A stretch of DNA of 22,262 bases, taken from positions 1 to 22,262 of the IMG/VR virus record IMGVR_UViG_3300025896_000201; one strand, given 5' to 3'. Position 1 is the stretch's first letter, and the number at the start of each line of letters is the position of its first letter. Shown one piece after another: positions 1 to 4,045 of this stretch. The notes beneath the pieces were generated by a model. The model was not told the DNA's origin. It ran no database searches and worked only from the letters and a program-made list of their open reading frames with translations. The position numbers and the translations under genes were made by a program. This DNA is from a virus.

Positions 1-75
1 CCATGCGGCTGGCACCAGCGGGCCTAACTGGTCGTTCGAGCCGACCTCGGCCGGCGTTGTGTCTTTGGCGCTCAT
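1..75 (-). CDS. 5' end of an unknown gene, starting inside attC site A (runs off left edge)
   Basis: An ATG at 75-73 is preceded by an AAAGGAC Shine-Dalgarno sequence (89-83) at good spacing, the same ribosome site used by the phage lysis genes at 19150 and 20026. The frame is open for 25 codons to the window edge and begins MSAKDTTPAEVG. I do not recognise the product. The ribosome site and start codon both sit in the loop of the attC A hairpin, and codons 18-20 are written across the attC core at 22-28. Only the N-terminus is visible, so reality of the gene rests on the start context and on its position directly after the gene at 128-697. Confidence 0.5.
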   Translation of the reverse strand, partial: MSAKDTTPAEVGSNDQLGPLVPAAW

Positions 76-126
76 GTCGTCTGTCCTTTCGCCGGCCTGG
101 TCGGCGGCTCAACTTGCACGTTGTGC
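22..126 (+). repeat. attC site A (integron cassette recombination site), long form with large loop
   Basis: GCCTAAC (22-28) is an R''-type core and GTTGTGC (120-126) an R'-type core with one departure from GTTRRRY. Between them GAGCCG and CGGCTC form the L''/L' arms, followed by a GC-rich 8-bp stem, GGCCGGCG (49-56) with CGCCGGCC (90-97), and a 33-nt loop (57-89). At 105 bp it is within the known attC range but long compared with the three other sites here. The loop holds the ribosome site and start codon of the gene at 1-75. The GTTGTGC core matches the R'' box GCACAAC of site B exactly as expected for the two ends of one cassette. Confidence 0.75.
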
Positions 127-127
127 T

Positions 128-697
128 TCACGCGGCCTGCCCAGAATGCTGGTCGAGCCACGCCTCGATCCGTTCCTTGGCATATGCCGGCAGCTTCTTC
201 TCGTTCTCGTAGAACGAGACATAGGTGGTGTCCACGCCGGCCTCTCGCGCCACCGCGGCCTGCGTCATTCCAAACGCTTGGCGCAGCGCGAACAGCGTCT
301 TCACCGTGCCGAAGTCAGCATGCTCGGACTTCATGTGCTCGCGCAGGTTGGCGAAGCTGCGGTTGCAACACGGGCACACGCCGTTCATCACGCGCTCGCG
401 CATCTTGCGGTGCGCCTTGGTCACTTGGGCCAAGTTCTGCTCGGCCTTGCCGGCGCGCGCTTCTGCTGCTTCGCGCACCTGTCGTTGCCGCTCAACCTCG
501 GCAGCCTTTGCCGCCAACTCGCTACGCAGTTTGTCCTCGGTCGACTCGCGGTATGAGGCGGTGTGCCCGTTCGGACAGTAGATGTCGCGCTTGTCTTTAC
601 GGCGAGCGTCCCACCAGTGCCGTGGTGCCGCGTACAGCACGCCGCACTGGCCGCACGCATGCGCCTCCATCTCTTGTTGCTCTACAAACGTTGCCAT
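128..697 (-). CDS. zinc-finger, coiled-coil and HTH protein (cassette gene)
   Basis: This 189-aa protein has three parts. Residues about 15-45 carry a CxxC pair and a later Cys/His pair, consistent with a zinc ribbon. The middle is a charged, Glu/Lys/Ala-rich stretch likely to form a coiled coil. It is followed by a compact C2H2-type motif (CPCCNRSFANLREHMKSEH). The C-terminus is an XRE-like helix-turn-helix (LRQAFGMTQAAVAREAGV and a YVSFYENEKKLP recognition part). It is probably a DNA-binding regulator. The stop TGA (130-128) lies just after the attC A core, so the gene fills one cassette between sites A and B. I know no named family for the whole architecture. Function is inferred from motifs only. 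Confidence 0.85.
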   Translation of the reverse strand: MATFVEQQEMEAHACGQCGVLYAAPRHWWDARRKDKRDIYCPNGHTASYRESTEDKLRSELAAKAAEVERQRQVREAAEARAGKAEQNLAQVTKAHRKMRERVMNGVCPCCNRSFANLREHMKSEHADFGTVKTLFALRQAFGMTQAAVAREAGVDTTYVSFYENEKKLPAYAKERIEAWLDQHSGQAA

Positions 698-728
698 CGC
701 TATCTCCTGCGCGCTTCGGTTGGGTGAA

Positions 729-782
729 GCACAACCCCTCTCTCGACCGGACCGTCCCGGCCGGTCAACTCAAACGTTAGAA
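729..782 (+). repeat. attC site B
   Basis: R'' box GCACAAC (729-735) and R' box GTTAGAA (776-782) enclose a nearly perfect hairpin: GACCGG (745-750), an unpaired A751, CCG, loop TCC, CGG, then CCGGTC (761-766). The single extra-helical base in the 5' arm is the usual attC polarity mark and places the site rightward, opposite to the neighbouring genes. Site length is 54 bp, close to the common minimum. The stop codon of the HAD gene (779-777) lies within the R' core. Core pairing with sites A and C supports cassette ends rather than chance repeats. Confidence 0.88.
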
Positions 783-1310
783 CTCACCTTCCGCCACATG
801 GAAACACGGCACGCCAGCGTCGCGCCACATCTTCACCACTCGTGCACGGTCATCGAACACGGCCGTCAGGCGCTTGTACTCGGGCGGCTCGATCTGCGAC
901 AGCCATTCCGACTTCACCACCACGTCATCGCGATAGTCGCCGGCCTTGCGCATGCGGAACGCTTCAGGGGCAGAAAACCACCCGCCGAACTTCACCCCGC
1001 AATGCTTGGCAAGCCAGTCCTTCGTAGCTTCCTGGCATTCGTCACTGCGACCAGACCAGATCCACACCTCGGCGCCGGCCTCGCGCAGCGCCCGCATCGT
1101 GCGAATCACAGGCGTGTTCGGCACGTCGGCGTGCACTGCGCCGAAGAACGCGCGCCAATCCTTCTTGAATGCCGGGCGCGTGCCATCGCGCGAGTGGTCG
1201 CATTCCTTGAGCCACCCGCAATGCGGGCAGGCCGGGGGCGTGATGTAGTGCAGCCGGTGCTCAATCAGCGCCAACGTGCCGTCCAAGTCGAAGATGTACA
1301 AATCTCTCAT
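777..1310 (-). CDS. HAD-family phosphatase, polynucleotide kinase-phosphatase (PseT) C-domain type (cassette gene)
   Basis: The 177-aa protein opens with HAD motif I, FDLDGT, with the nucleophile and acid at D8 and D10. Motif II is in WIWSGRS, a candidate motif III Lys in VVVKSEWL, and motif IV is the DDR of VFDDRARVVKMWRDAG. The last part, including VAEGEF, matches the 3'-phosphatase domain of T4 PseT/Pnkp-like enzymes, which act on nucleic acid or nucleotide ends. There is no kinase domain, so it is a stand-alone phosphatase. An insert after motif I has CPHC plus a further Cys and His, a possible metal site. GGAG at about 1319-1316 serves ATG 1310. The start overlaps the upstream stop by ATGA, and the stop TAA lies in the attC B core. 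Confidence 0.9.
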   Translation of the reverse strand: MRDLYIFDLDGTLALIEHRLHYITPPACPHCGWLKECDHSRDGTRPAFKKDWRAFFGAVHADVPNTPVIRTMRALREAGAEVWIWSGRSDECQEATKDWLAKHCGVKFGGWFSAPEAFRMRKAGDYRDDVVVKSEWLSQIEPPEYKRLTAVFDDRARVVKMWRDAGVPCFHVAEGEF

Positions 1311-1597
1311 CGCTTCTCCACCAGAGTTCTAACAGTCACTCGTTCGGACTCGCTCCGCTCGCCGCACAGCTCGGCGTTAGGCGTCACGCTGTCTTCGAAG
1401 CCGTGCTCCACAGGTCTCCAGTCGCCGCCGTGCTTTTCCTTCATGTCCAGCGCGCGGAAACCGGCCGACTGCTGGCGCCGCAGCCTTCTGGCCGCGTACA
1501 CGTCGGCCGTGATGGTCATCGCGCCTTGGTCGAGCATGTAGCGCCCGGTACTGTTGCCTTCCGGGCCAAACTCCTCAACCAACCATGCGTATGTCAC
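1307..1597 (-). CDS. hypothetical protein whose C-terminus reads through attC site C
   Basis: The product is 96 aa and of no family I recognise. The N-terminus resembles small phage proteins of the MTYAWLVEEFGPEGNSTGRY type; the middle is Arg-rich. The start ATG (1597-1595) overlaps the upstream stop by ATGA. The frame stays open across the whole attC C site, so roughly the last 25 residues are encoded by attC DNA and the edge of the next cassette, ending in a TGA that overlaps the ATG of the HAD gene. The gene has thus borrowed its stop codon from the neighbouring cassette and is probably translationally coupled to it. Confidence 0.65.
   Translation of the reverse strand: MTYAWLVEEFGPEGNSTGRYMLDQGAMTITADVYAARRLRRQQSAGFRALDMKEKHGGDWRPVEHGFEDSVTPNAELCGERSESERVTVRTLVEKR
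1327..1382 (+). repeat. attC site C (degenerate stem)
   Basis: R'' box TTCTAAC (1327-1333) and R' box GTTAGGC (1376-1382) flank a 56-bp site with imperfect inner arms (CGGAC near 1344-1348; CGCCG near 1360-1364). The stem is weaker than in sites B and D, so it is called mainly from its cores and spacing. TTCTAAC is the exact complement of the GTTAGAA core of site B, and GTTAGGC that of the GCCTAAC core of site D, which is the signature of genuine cassette ends. Confidence 0.75.
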
Positions 1598-1812
1598 GAG
1601 TAGTCCTCGTCAAAGTTGCAAGCCACCGTCCACTGCTTGCCGCATCGGTGGCACTCCACGATGTCGTGCTCGTCCACCACGCCGCAGCAGTCCACCGTGC
1701 GCGGCTCCGGGCAGCGGTGCAGGTGCTTCTGACAAAGCTCGGGCTTTTCGGCATCGTGCAGGCTGCACCCGCCTTTGATTCGGCCGCTCTCATAGCGCTT
1801 AGGCGTCGTCAT
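1594..1812 (-). CDS. small Cys/His-rich hypothetical protein
   Basis: From ATG 1812 the protein is 72 aa, beginning MTTPKRYESGRIKGG. It has seven Cys and four His residues arranged as spaced C/H pairs, ending with CHRCGKQWTVAC, so it probably binds zinc. No HTH or catalytic motif is visible. It overlaps the end of the upstream gene by 14 nt and its stop overlaps the next start by ATGA, in line with a tight leftward operon. A longer frame back to 1881 exists but would lie wholly inside the upstream gene, so the shorter start is preferred. Confidence 0.65.
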   Translation of the reverse strand: MTTPKRYESGRIKGGCSLHDAEKPELCQKHLHRCPEPRTVDCCGVVDEHDIVECHRCGKQWTVACNFDEDYS

Positions 1813-2080
1813 ACAGGTCGTGTTTCTGGCACAGGCTGTCCATGTCCAATCGGGCGCGGTACACCGCAAGTTGGCGCCCATCGCGCTGCACCACGTAGCG
1901 GTAACGCTGGCCCGGCAGAATCTTCCACTTGTCAGCCTTCACACCTTCCAGCATCAGCAACTCGTCTGCGGTCAGCGGCACATCAGGCGGCGGCGGCCCA
2001 TAGTTGCGCCAGTGGTAGCTGGCGTCGCAGTCATAGAACTTGCGCGCCGTTCGCTCTTCGTCAGTCAGTACCAATGCCAT
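1799..2080 (-). CDS. hypothetical protein, first gene of cassette between attC C and D
   Basis: About 93 aa, beginning MALVLTDEERTARKF. It has a Pro-rich turn (GPPPPDVPLTADEL) and a basic C-terminal half, with no recognised domain. Two adjacent ATGs occur at 2083 and 2080. GCGAGGAA directly upstream is spaced better for 2080, which I chose. The gene starts about 25 nt inside the cassette relative to the GCCTAAC core of attC D. Confidence 0.65.
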   Translation of the reverse strand: MALVLTDEERTARKFYDCDASYHWRNYGPPPPDVPLTADELLMLEGVKADKWKILPGQRYRYVVQRDGRQLAVYRARLDMDSLCQKHDLYDDA

Positions 2081-2105
2081 CATTTCCTCGCTTCGGCGCC
2101 ACGAC

Positions 2106-2158
2106 GCCTAACCCGTCATTCGAGCCGACCTGTCGGCGGCTCAATTCCCACGTTAAGC
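2106..2158 (+). repeat. attC site D
   Basis: R'' box GCCTAAC (2106-2112) and R' box GTTAAGC (2152-2158) flank a textbook 53-bp site: GAGCCG (2122-2127), extra-helical A2128, CC, loop TGTC, GG, CGGCTC (2137-2142). Arms and spacers look much like the aadA-type attC of mobile integrons. As at site B the unpaired base sits in the 5' arm of the top strand, so the site points right while the genes point left. The stop TAA of the gene at 2153-2359 is inside the R' core. Confidence 0.9.
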
Positions 2159-2359
2159 CTCAACCCAACGCCACACCCACTCGTCAGACACGAGCTCGTC
2201 GTACTCGACCTCCAGCCGCCCGGCCTTCACGCCCAGCGGGAACAGGGAACCGACGACCGGCACTCCGGCGTCGCGCAACTCGCGCAGCACCAACAGCCCG
2301 CGGTGCACCTCGCTGTCAAACTTGGCCAAGCGGGCCGCTGCGATTCGGACTTCGATCAT
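2153..2359 (-). CDS. small hypothetical protein
   Basis: From ATG 2359 (GAGGGTGAC just upstream) the protein is 68 aa, MIEVRIAAARLAKF..., acidic at the C-terminus with several Trp residues near the end. It has no recognised domain. The stop TAA (2155-2153) falls in the attC D core, a common arrangement in integron cassettes, although here relative to the other end of the site. The start lies one base after the stop of the upstream gene, so the pair is coupled. Confidence 0.6.
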   Translation of the reverse strand: MIEVRIAAARLAKFDSEVHRGLLVLRELRDAGVPVVGSLFPLGVKAGRLEVEYDELVSDEWVWRWVEA

Positions 2360-2360
2360 G

Positions 2361-2585
2361 TCACCCTCGCTGCGATTCAATTGTGGCCTTCGCGGCCTCA
2401 ACATCGTCGCCGCACGCCTTCATCACCGCGCCATTCAACACGGCGATCTCCACCATTAGCCAGTAGATGAGGTTGTCGCCGACCAGATCGCGCCAGGGTT
2501 CGCCGTAGCGCAGTGCGTGCATGCGGCCATCGTTCTCGCGGATGACGGTGTACTTGCCACCGTCCAATTCAACACGTTGAGTCAT
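2361..2585 (-). CDS. phage-type hypothetical protein (MTQRVELDGGKYTV family)
   Basis: From ATG 2585, preceded by GCGAGG at suitable spacing, the product is 74 aa and starts MTQRVELDGGKYTVIREN. Small proteins with this opening and a following RYGEPWRDL block are, from memory, common hypothetical proteins of phages and prophages of Burkholderiales. No function is known to me. A longer frame to 2630 lacks a ribosome site. This is the gene nearest the repressor and thus the first accessory gene read after it on the left strand. Confidence 0.75.
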   Translation of the reverse strand: MTQRVELDGGKYTVIRENDGRMHALRYGEPWRDLVGDNLIYWLMVEIAVLNGAVMKACGDDVEAAKATIESQRG

Positions 2586-2737
2586 GTAATCCTCGCTCAA
2601 GAAAGAGAGTAGTTGAAGACCGTTCCCCAAGATTCCCTGCTCTAGCTCACGAGCACAGCCAGGGTTTGTGCATGAGCGCGCGTAAGGGTTCGCGGGCCGC
2701 GCGGCCTCGTAGCATCAAGGGGCTGGGCACCACGCGG
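2586..2737. other. spacer between the HTH regulator and the cassette genes
   Basis: This 152-bp stretch holds no convincing gene. I see no strong leftward promoter and no terminator hairpin with a U-tract. The genes at 2585 and below may therefore be read from the promoter of the HTH gene. No attC or attI core could be found here by eye. Confidence 0.5.
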
Positions 2738-3001
2738 TCACTTCGCGGCTTTCTCTGCTGGCTCCCGCATGTTCTTGCGGCACGATCGGGCGAACTCGCA
2801 CCGCGCGCAACCGCTGTTGAGATCCTCACGGCGCAGATCGAGACCGACCTTGCGGGCAGCCTTCTCGACGGTGATGGCCGTGAGGGACTTGATGCCACGA
2901 CGACCGCGGGCGTAGTGCCGCAGCATGTCGTAGCTGATGCCAGACTTCGCGCTCAGTTGCCGAAGCTGTTCGGCGGTGAGCCGGCGGATGTTGATTCGCA
3001 T
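2738..3001 (-). CDS. small HTH regulator (phage repressor or Cro-like candidate)
   Basis: The 87-aa protein has an N-terminal helix-turn-helix of Cro/CI type (LTAEQLRQLSAKSGISYDML, then RHYARGRRGIKSLTAITVEKAA). It has no CI-type autoprotease domain. The C-terminal tail carries three Cys (CARCEFARSC), unusual for such regulators and possibly a metal or redox site. It is the only gene reading left from the divergent promoter region, the place where lambdoid phages keep cI. No ribosome site precedes ATG 3001, and the predicted transcript starts at or next to that ATG, so the message may be leaderless. Whether it is the lysogeny repressor or another regulator cannot be told from sequence. Confidence 0.8.
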   Translation of the reverse strand: MRINIRRLTAEQLRQLSAKSGISYDMLRHYARGRRGIKSLTAITVEKAARKVGLDLRREDLNSGCARCEFARSCRKNMREPAEKAAK

Positions 3002-3003
3002 GC

Positions 3004-3032
3004 TTGCACTGTAGCATGTGCTCCGCTATGCT
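3004..3032 (+). promoter_or_regulatory. rightward early promoter (PR-like)
   Basis: TTGCAC (3004-3009) and TATGCT (3027-3032) are separated by exactly 17 bp. The core elements overlap those of the leftward promoter almost completely (3008-3036), so polymerase can hold only one at a time. The transcript would start near 3039 and meet the terminator at 3089-3114. Confidence 0.55.
3006..3021. promoter_or_regulatory. possible operator (inverted repeat GCAC-N8-GTGC)
   Basis: GCAC (3006-3009) and GTGC (3018-3021) form a small dyad centred between the two opposed promoters, covering the leftward -10 and the rightward -35. It is a reasonable site for the HTH protein encoded next door, but a 4-bp arm is weak evidence on its own. 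Confidence 0.25.
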
Positions 3033-3036
3033 TCAA
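3008..3036 (-). promoter_or_regulatory. leftward promoter of the HTH regulator (PRM-like)
   Basis: On the minus strand TTGAAG (3036-3031) and TACAGT (3013-3008) are separated by 17 bp, a good sigma-70 match. The expected start of transcription is about 3001, the A of the regulator ATG, giving a leaderless or nearly leaderless mRNA as for lambda cI from PRM. Confidence 0.6.
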
Positions 3037-3088
3037 CCTGCACGGTGGCCCGCAAGGGCTTGGTCTCCTCCCTCCTCAGCCGTGCTTG

Positions 3089-3114
3089 ACCCGCCACTCG
3101 GCGGGTTCTTTTTT
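3089..3114 (+). terminator. intrinsic terminator between early promoter and operon
   Basis: ACCCGCC (3089-3095) pairs with GGCGGGT (3100-3106) around a 4-nt loop and is followed by TTCTTTTTT. It would stop transcripts from the 3004-3032 promoter unless antiterminated. It insulates the main operon promoter that follows. Confidence 0.88.
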
Positions 3115-3135
3115 GCAAGCGGCCGCAAAAAGCGC

Positions 3136-3164
3136 TTGACGACCCGCGTATCAAACGCTACGCT
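3136..3164 (+). promoter_or_regulatory. main promoter of the rightward operon
   Basis: TTGACG (3136-3141) and TACGCT (3159-3164) with a 17-bp spacer make the best sigma-70 match in the region. Transcription would begin near 3171, leaving a leader of about 65 nt before the GAAAGG ribosome site and ATG at 3238. It sits just after the terminator, so the operon can be expressed independently of the switch promoters. Confidence 0.6.
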
Positions 3165-3237
3165 TCGCTCCACTTCTTTTCGCAACAGGCGCTGTGAAGC
3201 GCTTTCTCACTCCCAACCCCACCAACGAAAGGTGACC

Positions 3238-3669
3238 ATGTCCGTCGAACTGAAACTCGTCTTCGCTTCCGTGCAGGAAGCGGCCAACGCGCTGGCCCGT
3301 CTCAACGCGGTCCCTCCGGCCGCGGCGTCGGGGCCGGCGAGCCCGGCACAAGCCGCGACCCCGGCCAAGGACACGCCCAAGACCAAGGAATCCGCTGGTT
3401 CCCCGGCTTCGTCCTCTGCAGCCGCTGCCGCCTCGCCGGCACCTGCGGAACCGAAGGCCGCTGCCGCCGAGAAGCCGGCTGACGCGCCGACCTACGAGAA
3501 GTCGGGCCTGCCCGAGAAGATCAAGCAGGCGGTCGGCAAGGACAAGGCCGGCGTGATCGCGCTGCTCAAGGAATTCGGCGTGGCCAAGGGCCCCGAGCTC
3601 AAGCCCGAGCAGTTCGCCGCGTTCGGCGAGAAGATCGACGCCCTGATCGGCGCCGGCGACCTGGCGTGA
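3238..3669 (+). CDS. hypothetical protein with Ala/Pro linker and conserved-looking C-terminal helical domain
   Basis: 143 aa. The start ATG 3238 has GAAAGG seven bases upstream. Residues 1-23 form a short ordered stretch (MSVELKLVFASVQEAANAL). Residues about 24-83 are a low-complexity Ala/Pro/Ser/Lys linker. The last 55 residues form a helical region (LPEKIKQAVGKDKAGVIALL, then KEFGVAKGPELKPEQFAAF). Small phage proteins with such a tail are often found at the head of replication operons, but I know no proven function. It is first in the operon and its stop overlaps the next start by GTGA. Confidence 0.82.
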   Translation: MSVELKLVFASVQEAANALARLNAVPPAAASGPASPAQAATPAKDTPKTKESAGSPASSSAAAAASPAPAEPKAAAAEKPADAPTYEKSGLPEKIKQAVGKDKAGVIALLKEFGVAKGPELKPEQFAAFGEKIDALIGAGDLA

Positions 3670-3815
3670 ACCTGACGGCGATCGCCAAGGCGCTCACCGC
3701 GGCCGGCATCCGCCGGCCTGCGGTGGTGCTCCGGGGCACGCTGCACCCGAGCCGCGTGCGGCGGGCCTATCTCGCCGCATGCGCCCACCAGAACAGACAC
3801 TGGATGCTGGCATGA
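3666..3815 (+). CDS. tiny basic hypothetical protein (49 aa)
   Basis: The frame starts with GTG 3666, overlapping the preceding TGA (GTGA), and ends with TGA 3813-3815, overlapping the next ATG (ATGA). This double overlap is the evidence that it is a real coupled gene rather than a gap. The product (MNLTAIAKALTAAGIRRPAV...) is rich in Arg, Ala and Leu, has a predicted N-terminal helix, and matches no family I know. Confidence 0.6.
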   Translation: MNLTAIAKALTAAGIRRPAVVLRGTLHPSRVRRAYLAACAHQNRHWMLA

Positions 3816-4045
3816 GCAAGACAACCACCAAGCCGCGGCGCCCGAAGTCGCGATACCGCTACGTGTTCGAGGTGTACCGCGCCAAAGACGGATGGCGGTG
3901 GCGACTGTGGGCCCGCAACGGCCGCATCGTGGCCGTCAGCGGCGAGGCGTACAAGCGCGCTGCAGCGGCCGTCAAGCAGTGCGAGAACTTGCAGGACTAC
4001 GCTGCCCAGTCGACCGTGTTTCTCAAGGGCAAGGAAATGCTGTGA
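3812..4045 (+). CDS. DUF1508 (YegP-like) domain protein
   Basis: 77 aa from ATG 3812. After a Lys/Arg-rich N-terminus the body (YVFEVYRAKDGWRWRLWARN, then GRIVAVSGEAYKRAAAAVKQ) is a single DUF1508 repeat as in E. coli YegP, which has two. The family is small, single-domain and of uncertain function; phages carry it quite often. Coupled to both neighbours by ATGA and GTGA overlaps. A possible earlier ATG at 3779 lies inside the upstream gene and is not preferred. Confidence 0.8.
   Translation: MSKTTTKPRRPKSRYRYVFEVYRAKDGWRWRLWARNGRIVAVSGEAYKRAAAAVKQCENLQDYAAQSTVFLKGKEML

Larger units (their letters stand above)
22..2585. mobile_element. integron gene-cassette cluster without visible integrase (CALIN-like), phage-associated
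   Basis: Four attC-like sites (22-126, 729-782, 1327-1382, 2106-2158) divide the region into segments of about 0.6-0.8 kb, the usual cassette size. Taking cassettes as 121-776, 777-1376 and 1377-2152, each begins TTRRRY-like (TTGTGC, TTAGAA, TTAGGC) and its own distal attC has exactly the complementary R'' box (GCACAAC, TTCTAAC, GCCTAAC). A fourth begins at 2153 (TTAAGC) but no GCTTAAC partner is seen to its right, and a further one extends past the left edge. No intI gene or recognisable attI is present. All genes inside run leftward, opposite to the apparent attC polarity. Confidence 0.8.

Noticed and set aside
121-780. Rightward open frames across the cassette region, ending in attC-encoded peptides such as NPSLDRTVPAGQLKR
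   Set aside because: Such tails arise by reading attC repeats. The leftward frames carry recognisable HAD, zinc and HTH motifs with ribosome sites, and the rightward frames carry none.
2666-3139. Rightward 157-aa frame and integron integrase in the region beyond the cassettes
   Set aside because: It lies antisense to the HTH gene, lacks any tyrosine recombinase motif, and crosses the promoters and terminator.
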